64,000 bases of DNA, taken from Micromonospora qiuiae. GTDB taxonomy: Bacteria; Actinomycetota; Actinomycetes; Mycobacteriales; Micromonosporaceae. Each line of letters opens with the position of its first letter. The first letter of the stretch is position 1. The stretch lies in the NCBI RefSeq assembly GCF_016863555.1, contig NZ_BOPC01000036.1:19862-83861 (forward strand), in the 5' to 3' direction. This document shows, in pieces, positions 19,463-27,475 of the stretch. The notes beneath the pieces were generated by a model, which worked only from the letters and a program-made list of their open reading frames with translations, searched no databases and was not told the DNA's origin. Position numbers and translations under genes: made by a program.

Positions 19463-20235
19463 TGAGCACCCTGGAGATCCGTGACCTGCAGGTGTCGGTC
19501 AAGCTGCCCGACGGTGAGCTCAAGCCGATCCTGACCGGCGTCGACCTGACCGTGCGCTCCGGCGAGACCCACGCGATCATGGGCCCGAACGGCTCCGGCA
19601 AGTCGACCCTGGCGTACGCGGTCGCCGGCCACCCGAAGTACGAGATCACCGGCGGCTCGGTGACTCTGGACGGCGAGGACGTCCTCGCGCTCTCCGTCGA
19701 CGAGCGGGCCCGCGCCGGCCTCTTCCTGGCCATGCAGTACCCGGTCGAGGTGCCCGGCGTGTCGGTGGCGAACTTCCTGCGTACCGCCAAGACCGCGATC
19801 GACGGCGAGGCGCCGAAGCTGCGCACCTGGGCCGGCGAGCTGCGCGGTGCCATGGAGCGGCTGCACATGGACCCGGCCTTCGCCCAGCGCAACGTCAACG
19901 AGGGCTTCTCCGGCGGTGAGAAGAAGCGGCACGAGATCGTGCAGCTGAAGCTGCTCAAGCCGAAGATCGCCATCCTGGACGAGACCGACTCGGGCCTGGA
20001 CGTGGACGCGCTGCGCGTGGTCAGCGAGGGCGTGAACCAGGTGCGCGACACCGGCGACACCGGGCTGCTGCTGATCACCCACTACACCCGGATCCTGCGC
20101 TACATCAAGCCGGACTTCGTGCACGTCTTCGTCGGCGGCCGGATCGTCGAGGAAGGCGGCCCGGAGCTGGCCGACAAGCTCGAGGATGAGGGCTACGAGC
20201 GGTACGCGGCCGGGGCCGGGTCGGCGCGAGCCTGA
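19462..20235 (+). CDS. sufC: Fe-S cluster assembly ATPase SufC
   Basis: ABC-type ATPase (257 aa) that drives the SufBC2D scaffold. Walker A is GPNGSGKSTLAY, the ABC signature is FSGGEKKRHE, and Walker B is KIAILDETDSGLDVDALRVV with the SufC-specific ETDSGLD. There is no membrane segment. Its ATG overlaps the Rieske stop (TAATG). Confidence 0.97.
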   Translation: MSTLEIRDLQVSVKLPDGELKPILTGVDLTVRSGETHAIMGPNGSGKSTLAYAVAGHPKYEITGGSVTLDGEDVLALSVDERARAGLFLAMQYPVEVPGVSVANFLRTAKTAIDGEAPKLRTWAGELRGAMERLHMDPAFAQRNVNEGFSGGEKKRHEIVQLKLLKPKIAILDETDSGLDVDALRVVSEGVNQVRDTGDTGLLLITHYTRILRYIKPDFVHVFVGGRIVEEGGPELADKLEDEGYERYAAGAGSARA

Positions 20236-20266
20236 TTTCTTCCGAAGGGAAAGGCCGGTCACGACG

Positions 20267-21571
20267 ATGACCACCATCGCGATCCCGCCGGGGATGCCAC
20301 AGTACGACGACGTGCCCCGCTACGACGTGGCGGCGGTACGCGCCGACTTCCCGATCCTCGACCGGGAGATCAACGGCCACCCGCTGGTCTACCTGGACAG
20401 CGCCAACACCTCCCACAAGCCGCGCCAGGTGCTCGATGTGCTGCGCGAGCACTACGAGCGGCACAACGCCAACGTGTCGCGCTCGGTGCACACCCTGGGC
20501 ACCGAGGCCACCGAGGCGTACGAGGGGGCCCGGGGCAAGATCGCCGCGTTCGTCAACGCGCCCAGCGTCGACGAGGTGGTGTTCACCAAGAACTCCACCG
20601 AGGCGATCAACCTGGTGGCGTACGCCTTCTCCAACGCCTCGCTGCGCCCCGACGCGGACGAGAGGTTCCGGCTCGGGCCGGGTGACGAGATCGTCATCTC
20701 CGAGATGGAGCACCACTCGAACATCGTCCCGTGGCAGTTGTTGGCCGAGCGCACCGGCGCGACGCTGCGCTGGTTCCCGGTCACCGACTCCGGCCGGCTG
20801 GACGAGTCGGGGCTGACGGACCTGGTCAACGAGCGGACGAAGATCGTCTCGCTGGTGCACATGTCCAACATCCTCGGCACGGTCAACGCCACCGAGCGGA
20901 TCACCGCGCGGGTCCGCGAAGTGGGGGCGCTGCTGCTGCTCGACTGCTCGCAGTCGGTGCCGCACATGCCGATCGACGTGGTCGACCTGGACGCCGACTT
21001 CATCGTCTTCACCGGACACAAGATGTGCGGCCCGACCGGCATCGGGGTGCTCTGGGGCCGGGCGGAGCTGCTCGCGACGATGCCACCGGTGCTCGGCGGC
21101 GGCTCGATGATCGAGACGGTGACGATGGGTGGCTCCACGTTCGCCGCGCCGCCGGCCCGCTTCGAGGCGGGCACCCCGCCGATCGCTGAGGCGGTTGCGC
21201 TCGGCGCCGCCGTGGACTACCTCTCCGGCCTGGGCATGCGGGCCGTGCAGTGGCACGAGAAGGAACTGACCGCGTACGCGCTGGATGCCCTGGCCACCGT
21301 GCCCGGCCTGCGGATCTTCGGCCCGGACGTGCCGGTCGGGCGGGGCGGGACGATCTCCTTCGCCCTCGGCGACGTGCATCCGCACGACGTCGGCCAGGTC
21401 CTCGACTCGCTCGGCGTGCAGGTGCGGGTCGGCCACCACTGCGCCCGGCCGGTCTGCACCCGGTTCGGGGTGCCCGCGACGACCCGCGCCTCGTTCTACC
21501 TCTACACCACGATGGAGGAGATCGACGCTCTGGTCGCGGGTCTGGAACAGGTGCGGAAGGTGTTCCGATGA
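20267..21571 (+). CDS. sufS: Cysteine desulfurase SufS
   Basis: PLP-dependent group II cysteine desulfurase (434 aa) supplying sulfur to SufU. The PLP Schiff-base lysine is Lys252 in FTGHKMCGPTGIG, preceded by DCSQSVPHMPID. The persulfide cysteine is Cys392 in VGHHCARPVC. The protein begins MTTIAIPPGMPQYDDVPRYD, and the PILDREINGHPLVYLDSANT segment is typical. It lies 31 bp after sufC. Confidence 0.96.
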   Translation: MTTIAIPPGMPQYDDVPRYDVAAVRADFPILDREINGHPLVYLDSANTSHKPRQVLDVLREHYERHNANVSRSVHTLGTEATEAYEGARGKIAAFVNAPSVDEVVFTKNSTEAINLVAYAFSNASLRPDADERFRLGPGDEIVISEMEHHSNIVPWQLLAERTGATLRWFPVTDSGRLDESGLTDLVNERTKIVSLVHMSNILGTVNATERITARVREVGALLLLDCSQSVPHMPIDVVDLDADFIVFTGHKMCGPTGIGVLWGRAELLATMPPVLGGGSMIETVTMGGSTFAAPPARFEAGTPPIAEAVALGAAVDYLSGLGMRAVQWHEKELTAYALDALATVPGLRIFGPDVPVGRGGTISFALGDVHPHDVGQVLDSLGVQVRVGHHCARPVCTRFGVPATTRASFYLYTTMEEIDALVAGLEQVRKVFR

Positions 21572-21616
21572 GCCGGGCGACGCAGGAGCCCGGCGAATCG
21601 GCGGGAGTCCGGCCTG

Positions 21617-22093
21617 ATGCAGCTTGAGTCTCTCTACCAGGAGATCATCCTGGACCACTACAAGCATCCGCACGGTCGCGGCCTGCGTGACGCCGCCGAT
21701 CCGGCCGACCAGGTCGGCGAGGCGCACCACGTCAACCCGACCTGCGGTGACGAGGTGACCATCCGGGTGGCCACCGACGGCGACACGCTGCACGATGTGT
21801 CGTACGACGGGATGGGCTGCTCGATCAGCCAGGCGTCCGCGAGCGTGCTGCACGAGTTGCTGACCGGCCGGGCCGCGAGTGAGGCGTTCGAGGTGCACGC
21901 GGCGTTCGTGGCGCTGATGTCCGGCCGTGGCCAGGTCACGCCGGATGAGGACGTGCTCGGTGACGGGGTGGCGTTCGAGGGCGTGGCCCGCTACCCCGCC
22001 CGGGTCAAGTGCGCGCTGTTGCCGTGGATGGCGTTCAAGGACGCCGCGGCACGCGCCGGTGTGGGCGTGAGCCCGACGGAGGTGAAGGCATGA
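21617..22093 (+). CDS. sufU: SufU-type zinc sulfur transferase
   Basis: SufU (158 aa) accepts sulfur from SufS in Gram-positive SUF systems. It has the three conserved Cys sites: NPTCGDEV, GMGCSISQASASV and RVKCALLPW. The spacing between the first and second sites carries the insertion that distinguishes SufU from IscU. The stop overlaps the next ATG (ATGA). Confidence 0.95.
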   Translation: MQLESLYQEIILDHYKHPHGRGLRDAADPADQVGEAHHVNPTCGDEVTIRVATDGDTLHDVSYDGMGCSISQASASVLHELLTGRAASEAFEVHAAFVALMSGRGQVTPDEDVLGDGVAFEGVARYPARVKCALLPWMAFKDAAARAGVGVSPTEVKA

Positions 22094-22524
22094 GCGAGGA
22101 AACTGCCAGCACGCCGGAGGTGGGCGCCGTGGCAACCGACGACGCGACGACGCCGACGGCCGGTGGCGAGGCCGCCGCGGTCGAGTCGGCTGGCGGCCCG
22201 AAGGCCGCCGCCGCTGACGTCGAGGAGGCGATGAAGGACGTCGTCGACCCGGAGCTGGGCATCAACGTGGTCGATCTGGGCCTGGTGTACGGCGTCCACG
22301 TCGACGACGACAACGTGGCCACCCTGGACATGACGCTGACCTCGGCGGCGTGCCCGCTGACCGACGTGATCGAGGACCAGGCGCGGCAGGCGCTGACCAC
22401 CGGCCCGGGTGGCGGCCTGGTCAAGGACATGCGGATCAACTGGGTCTGGCTGCCCCCGTGGGGGCCGGACAAGATCACTGACGAGGGTCGGGACCAGCTT
22501 CGCTCCCTCGGCTTCAACGTCTGA
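22090..22524 (+). CDS. sufT: SufT-like MIP18/DUF59 family protein
   Basis: 144 aa. A disordered Ala/Glu-rich N-terminus (about 40 residues) precedes the MIP18/DUF59 domain with DPELGINVVDLGLVYGV, TLTSAACPLTD and WLPPWGPDKITDEGRDQL. Members help mature Fe-S proteins. The ATG at 22090 overlaps the sufU stop, so longer upstream reading is not needed. It is the last gene of the suf operon, followed by a strong terminator. Confidence 0.93.
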   Translation: MSEETASTPEVGAVATDDATTPTAGGEAAAVESAGGPKAAAADVEEAMKDVVDPELGINVVDLGLVYGVHVDDDNVATLDMTLTSAACPLTDVIEDQARQALTTGPGGGLVKDMRINWVWLPPWGPDKITDEGRDQLRSLGFNV

Positions 22525-22544
22525 CCGGTCTTCCGTCGATCGCC

Positions 22545-22580
22545 GTCGAGCGCGTCGCCCATCCGGGTGACGCGCTCGAC
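22545..22580 (+). terminator. Terminator-like hairpin ending the suf operon
   Basis: GTCGAGCGCGTC (22545-22556) pairs with GACGCGCTCGAC (22569-22580). GCCC/GGGT extends the stem to about 16 bp around an ATCC loop. The T-tract is poor (GCGCGTCATT). Confidence 0.75.
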
Positions 22581-22636
22581 GCGCGTCATTCCGACTGTTT
22601 TGGTAGGGAATAGCGCCGATGGCATCAGGAGGACCC

Positions 22637-23503
22637 ATGGCTGACCTGCCCACCCCGCTCGTGTCCACCGAGTGGCTGGCCCAACACCTCGACGACCCGA
22701 AGCTGCGAATCCTGGACGCCACGGTGCACCTGGCCGCGCCGACCGAGGCGGGCGGGAAGTGGAGCCAGACGTCCGGTCGCCCCGACTACCTCACCGCCCA
22801 CATCCCCGGCGCGGCGTTCGCGGACATCATCGACGATTTCTCCGAGCCGGACGGCGGCTGGTTCACCAAGCCATCTCCCGAACGGTTCGCCGCGGCGGCC
22901 GGCCGGCTGGGCATCGGCACCGACACGGCGGTCGTCGTGTACGCGGCCAACGTGTTCTGGGCCACCCGGCTGTGGTGGCTGCTGCTCGCCAACGGCTTCG
23001 ACAACGTGGCGGTGCTCGACGGCGGGTTCGGCAAGTGGACCGCCGAGGGCCGGCCCACCCGGTCCGGGGCGGAGAGCTACCCGCCGGCGGAATTCGTCGG
23101 CACCCCTCGGCCGGAGCTCTTCGCCGAATTCGACGAGGTCAAGCAGGTGGTGGAGAGCGGCAGCGGCGCCTGCTTGATCAACTCGCTGTCGCCGGAGGAC
23201 CACCACGCCACCGAGACGATCAGCTACGCGCGGCCGGGCCGGATCCCGGGCAGCCGCAACGTCTTCGTCGCCGCCCTGCTCGACCCCGCTGACGGGACGT
23301 TCCGGCCGGTGCCGGAGCTGCGTGAGATCTTCAAGGAGGTGCAGGCCCAGCCGGGGCGGAAGGTCACCTACTGCGGCGGCGGGATCGCTGCCACCGGGGA
23401 CGCCCTGGCGCTGCGCCTGATCGGCGAGACCGACGTGGCGGTCTACGACGGCTCGCTGTGGGAATGGACCAACGATCCGTCCCTGCCGCTCGAGGTCGGC
23501 TGA
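22637..23503 (+). CDS. sseA: Thiosulfate/3-mercaptopyruvate sulfurtransferase (two-domain rhodanese)
   Basis: 288 aa with two rhodanese modules. The first (residues 10-125) has no catalytic cysteine. The second has Cys246 in TYCGGGIAATGDAL, the active-site loop. AGGAGG at 22628-22633 places the start at ATG 22637 rather than at the upstream ATG 22619. It follows the suf operon after a terminator and may link sulfur metabolism with cluster building, but the co-function is inferred. Confidence 0.92.
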   Translation: MADLPTPLVSTEWLAQHLDDPKLRILDATVHLAAPTEAGGKWSQTSGRPDYLTAHIPGAAFADIIDDFSEPDGGWFTKPSPERFAAAAGRLGIGTDTAVVVYAANVFWATRLWWLLLANGFDNVAVLDGGFGKWTAEGRPTRSGAESYPPAEFVGTPRPELFAEFDEVKQVVESGSGACLINSLSPEDHHATETISYARPGRIPGSRNVFVAALLDPADGTFRPVPELREIFKEVQAQPGRKVTYCGGGIAATGDALALRLIGETDVAVYDGSLWEWTNDPSLPLEVG

Positions 23504-23679
23504 GCGCAGCAGCGCTGCCGTAACGGGCGCGAATAATGCGTGGTCCCGGTGGCGGCACCGACGCAGGATGGTGCGGTGATCGAGCCGTACCCGACGATGC
23601 CGCCCACGGTCGCCACGACCACCGCCGTGACCCGGCAGCGGACCGTGCCCGGGATAGCCTCGCCGCACCGGTCGCTGTC

Positions 23680-24306
23680 GTGACCACGGCGTTCCTCGCC
23701 GGCCTGATCGCCGGCTACGGTGTCGCCATCCCGGTCGGCGCGATCGCCGTACTCATCCTCGGGCTCGCCGTGCGCACCTCGTTCCGGGTCGGTGCGTCCG
23801 GCGCGCTCGGGGTGGCCACCGCCGACGGGGTCTGTGCCGGCGTCGCGGCGTTCGGTGGCGCCATCGTCGCCGGGTGGCTGGCGCCGCTCGCCACGCCGCT
23901 GCGGCTGGCCGCGGCGGCGGTGCTGTTCGCCCTCGCCGCCCACGGGGCGTGGCGGGCCCTGCGCGTTCCCGGCCCGACACGTCCGGCGGGTGAGCGGCGT
24001 GGGTTGGACACTCCGGTGCGGGCGTTCGTCGGGATTCTCGCGCTGACCCTGCTCAACCCGGCCACTGTCGTTTATTTCACGGCGCTGGTGCTCGGCCGGG
24101 CGGACCTGGGTGGCTCCGGTACGGCCATCGCCGCCCTCTTCACCCTCGGGGTGTTCATCGCCTCGGCCAGTTGGCAGTTGCTGATCGCCGCGGGCGGCCG
24201 GGTGGTCGGCCGGGTGCTCACCAGCGACCGTGGTCGCCTGGTCACCGCCCTGCTCTCCAGCGCCATCATCGCGGCCCTCGCCGCCAGCATGCTCTTCAGC
24301 CACTGA
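23680..24306 (+). CDS. LysE/RhtB family amino-acid exporter
   Basis: About 208 aa with five or six hydrophobic helices. The N-terminus FLAGLIAGYGVAIPVGAIAVL corresponds to the LysE signature. LLNPATVVYFTALVL is the conserved Asn-Pro helix of the family. The GTG at 23680 gives the normal family length; the longer upstream frame is Arg/Asp-rich and not membrane-like. Substrate is unknown. The stop is followed at once by a stray copy of the 3' end of the acVLRF1 gene. Confidence 0.85.
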   Translation: MTTAFLAGLIAGYGVAIPVGAIAVLILGLAVRTSFRVGASGALGVATADGVCAGVAAFGGAIVAGWLAPLATPLRLAAAAVLFALAAHGAWRALRVPGPTRPAGERRGLDTPVRAFVGILALTLLNPATVVYFTALVLGRADLGGSGTAIAALFTLGVFIASASWQLLIAAGGRVVGRVLTSDRGRLVTALLSSAIIAALAASMLFSH

Positions 24307-24307
24307 C

Positions 24308-24400
24308 GGTCGCCGCCGCCCGGGCTGTACACGTGTTGGTGCGAGAACCCGACGGGGACTCGGCCGGCTGACGCGCGGCCCAGTGCCTCCGGGCTGCGAC
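24308..24400 (+). repeat. Left copy of the 93-bp duplication: truncated acVLRF1 3' end
   Basis: This stretch matches 36393-36486 with about 8 mismatches and one gap over 94 columns. It encodes the same final residues (VAAARAVHVLVREPD) plus about 30 bp of downstream DNA. It begins one base past the LysE stop and has no upstream part of the gene, so it is a remnant. The two copies bracket the 12-kb RHS region. Confidence 0.9.
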
Positions 24401-24556
24401 GCCGGAAGGACGAGATGATCGGCTTTGATCACGAGCTGTAAACGCGATCTTCCTGACAGTGTTGATCGAATGCCGCAGATGCCCGCCCGATGAGGTTGAC
24501 GAATCGAAATACGCAAGCGAGGGTGGTGATCATTTCTCGCGGGGGAGGGCGCTCCT
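24401..24556 (+). other. Spacer and probable promoter region of the RHS operon
   Basis: 156 bp between the duplicated remnant and the first island gene. TTGACG at 24495-24500 could be a -35 box, but no good -10 follows. GGGGGAGG (24541-24548) is the ribosome-binding site for the TTG start at 24557. Confidence 0.45.
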
Positions 24557-27415
24557 TTGGTCAATCATGTGTGGTCTTCGGCTGTTCAAGCATGGCCCGG
24601 ACGATCGCGCCGGATGGCGGTCGCGGTGGCGGTCGCATTGGTCGGGTCAGGGCTTGGTGTGGTGGCTGGTGGGTCCGAAGTCGCTATCGCGGCCACCGCT
24701 GATCCGGATTGCTCGGTGACGGTGGCTGCTGACGAGGCGGCTGCGGCCGCTTTGGCCGCCGAGTGCGGTGTGGCCGTGGAGGCGTTGAGCGAGCGGACCG
24801 AGTTCGAGCAGGTGATGGTGGAGCCGTCGGGTACGCAGACGCTGACGGTGGCGGCGGTGCCGCAGCGGATGCGCCGGACTGACGGCTCGTGGGCTGCTAT
24901 CGATCCGACCCTGTCGGTGGTGGGTGATTCGGTGGTGCCGGCGGCAACGCTGGCGGATGTCAGGTTCTCGGCGGGCGGGTCGGGACCGATGGCGACATGG
25001 CAGGTTGGCGGAGCAGCGTTCACCCTGTCATGGCCGTTAGGGGCGCTGCCGGTGCCACGACTGGTAGGTGCCACGGCCGTGTATGACGACGTGCTGCCCG
25101 GGGTGAACCTGCACGTCACCGCGCTGCTGGAGGGATTCACACACTCGGTGGAGATTTCGAGTCCGGCGGCGGCGAATCCCCAGGTGCGCCAGCTGCAGTA
25201 TGTGATGGGCGGGGACGTGCAGGTTGAGCCGATTGCAGATGGTGGGCTGCGGCTGGTCGAACCCGCTGGAGAGACCGTGGCGACCACTTACGCGGCGTCG
25301 ATGTGGGATTCGTCGCTGGACCCTGCCATCGCTGGTGAGGTTGAGGCGTCACGCGGTGGTGATCGGGAACAGGCTGAGCCGGCGACCGGCGCGGAGCCGG
25401 GGGTCACGTCGAAGCGTACGGATGTGGCCGTCGGGGTCTCTGAGAACGACCTGACCGTGTTCGTGGACGAGGCCATGCTGGACGATCCGGAGGTTACGTG
25501 GCCGGTGTTCGTGGACCCGCCGTTCAACGGGTTGCGGTCGAAGTGGGCCTACGCGAACAACGCCAACAAGAACTGGGACGTGGGAAACCGTGCCTGGGTT
25601 GGGCGCAACTCCTACGACGGTGTGCTGTACCGGTCGTTCTTCGACTTCAACATCTCGTCGTTGCGGCACGCTGAGACTGTGGTTCTGTCGGCGAAGGTGA
25701 CGATGGTGCTGGATCACTCGTGGTCGTGTGATCCGACGGCGGTGCATCTGTACCGCACGAACACGGACGGGATCACGGTTTCCAGCGGCGGCCGGATGAA
25801 CTGGTCGACGCGGCCGCTGCCGTCGTCGTACCGGTTGACGTCGTGGTCAGGTAACGCCAACGAGGCGGGTGGTTGCGGCAAGACCCAACCGGACGCAGAT
25901 GCGGTGTTCGAGAGCACCACCATGAAGAACGACGTGCAGGCGCGGGCACGGGCCAACGCGACGACCTACACGGTCGGCCTGTGTGCCTGCAACGCCGACG
26001 GCGATTACGAGTCCTCGCAGGGCCGGTGGAAAAAGTTCTACACCAACAAGACGTACCTGATCGTGACGTACGACCGGAAGCCGAACCCTCCGGTGGGGCA
26101 GGCGTTCTCGGCGACGACGGATTGTTACAAGGCGTGCACGTCGCCGGCGGTGGTGCGGACGACGACCCCGACGTTGGTGGCGAGTGTGTCGGATCCGTAC
26201 AACGGAAATCTGCAGACGACGTTCGAGGTGCGTACGTCGGCGTCGGCGTCGGCGACGTTGGTGGCGGGCAATTCATCGGCGCCGGTGAAGACGGCGGCGC
26301 CGGGTACGGCGAGGTGGCGGGTGCCGTCCGGGTTGGCCAACGGGTCGACGTACTACTGGCGAGCGCGCTCCACGGATGAGAACAAGCTGACGGGCGGCTG
26401 GTCGACGTGGCAGACGGTGAGTGTGGACACGTCACCGCCGGTGGTGTCGTCGGTGTCGTCGACGCAGTACCCGCTGCGGGAATGGGGTGCTGTGCTGGGC
26501 ACCTCAGGAACGTTTGGGCTGACCGGCGGGTCGGATGTCGCGGAATTCACCTGGTCGGTGAACAGCGGATCGGCGACGACCGTCGCCGCGTCGGGTACGA
26601 ATCCAAAGACGGCGTCGGTGACGCACAACCCGACGAAGGACATGGTCAGCACGCTGAGTGTGGTGGCCAAGGACATCGCCGGCAACACCAGCCAGACCTA
26701 CCTGCACCAGTTCTGGGTGTCGCCGGTGCCGAACAAGTACGCCCGCTGGAAGCTCGACGAGACATCGGGCGGTACGGCGGCGGACTCGGGGTCGGGCGGT
26801 AGCGACCTGTCGCCGGGAACGGTGTCGGGGTCGGTGTCGTTCGTGCCGGGCTATCTGGGCAACGCCGCCTCGTTCAGCGGTGCCGGTGGTGAGATCGCCA
26901 CGAGCGGGCCGGTGTTGGACACCACCAAGAGCTTCACGGTGATGGCGTGGGTCCGCGCGTCGGACCTGGCCGCGCACGACTATCAGGTGGTGCTGAGCCA
27001 GGACGGTGCGACGGCCAGTCGCTTCCAGCTCATGTACAACAAGGACGTCAACGGCGGTGCGGGTGGCTGGTGCTTCGCCATGCGGCCGATCGACGGTGGC
27101 GACTCGACGAGCGCCTGTACGGATGGATCCGCCTGGGGACTACCGACCGAGGGGATGTGGGTGCACCTGGCCGGGGTGTACGACGCGGCTGCAAACAGGA
27201 TCCGTGCGTATGTGATGGGTGATCCGGTCAGCTGCGGTGGCGAGACCGCCGAGACGGCCTTCACCGGGACGTGGTCGGCGACCGGGCCGTTCGCGATCGG
27301 CCGAGCGCAGTCGTCGGGTTCGGCCGCGAACCGCTGGCGTGGAGAGATTGACGACGTTTACGCCTTCCAGCGGACGTTGTCGGCGTTGGAGATCTGCGAA
27401 CAAGCCATCCAGTGA
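24557..27415 (+). CDS. Secreted DNRLRE/LamG-type protein, RHS partner
   Basis: 952 aa. A hydrophobic signal region (about residues 20-43) ends near AIAATADPD. A large beta-rich N-terminal part follows. A DNRLRE-like segment comes next (about 330-510: RAWVGRNSYDGVLYRSFFDF, NDVQARARANATTYTVGL). Fibronectin-III-like repeats follow (about 530-640). The C-terminus (about 745-950) is a LamG/concanavalin-like fold with SFTVMAWVRASD, MWVHLAGVYDAAANRIRAYV and WRGEIDDVYAFQRTLS. It lies 60 bp before the RHS gene. In actinobacteria such proteins often precede RHS genes, so a surface-binding or delivery role is inferred. TTG at 24557 has the best ribosome-binding site; GTG at 24569 is possible. Confidence 0.8.
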   Translation: MVNHVWSSAVQAWPGRSRRMAVAVAVALVGSGLGVVAGGSEVAIAATADPDCSVTVAADEAAAAALAAECGVAVEALSERTEFEQVMVEPSGTQTLTVAAVPQRMRRTDGSWAAIDPTLSVVGDSVVPAATLADVRFSAGGSGPMATWQVGGAAFTLSWPLGALPVPRLVGATAVYDDVLPGVNLHVTALLEGFTHSVEISSPAAANPQVRQLQYVMGGDVQVEPIADGGLRLVEPAGETVATTYAASMWDSSLDPAIAGEVEASRGGDREQAEPATGAEPGVTSKRTDVAVGVSENDLTVFVDEAMLDDPEVTWPVFVDPPFNGLRSKWAYANNANKNWDVGNRAWVGRNSYDGVLYRSFFDFNISSLRHAETVVLSAKVTMVLDHSWSCDPTAVHLYRTNTDGITVSSGGRMNWSTRPLPSSYRLTSWSGNANEAGGCGKTQPDADAVFESTTMKNDVQARARANATTYTVGLCACNADGDYESSQGRWKKFYTNKTYLIVTYDRKPNPPVGQAFSATTDCYKACTSPAVVRTTTPTLVASVSDPYNGNLQTTFEVRTSASASATLVAGNSSAPVKTAAPGTARWRVPSGLANGSTYYWRARSTDENKLTGGWSTWQTVSVDTSPPVVSSVSSTQYPLREWGAVLGTSGTFGLTGGSDVAEFTWSVNSGSATTVAASGTNPKTASVTHNPTKDMVSTLSVVAKDIAGNTSQTYLHQFWVSPVPNKYARWKLDETSGGTAADSGSGGSDLSPGTVSGSVSFVPGYLGNAASFSGAGGEIATSGPVLDTTKSFTVMAWVRASDLAAHDYQVVLSQDGATASRFQLMYNKDVNGGAGGWCFAMRPIDGGDSTSACTDGSAWGLPTEGMWVHLAGVYDAAANRIRAYVMGDPVSCGGETAETAFTGTWSATGPFAIGRAQSSGSAANRWRGEIDDVYAFQRTLSALEICEQAIQ

Positions 27416-27475
27416 GCACCACGCGGTTCATCCCGTTCCATCTCTTTCTTGGCAAGCAACGTGGGGAGCAATGCC

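Noticed and set aside
20105..22135. A 676-codon minus-strand frame opposite sufS and sufU
   Set aside because: Antisense to genes with complete active-site motifs; no homology features of its own.
24405..24480. Possible riboswitch or attenuator before the LamG gene
   Set aside because: I could not find paired stems or known aptamer cores in this stretch.
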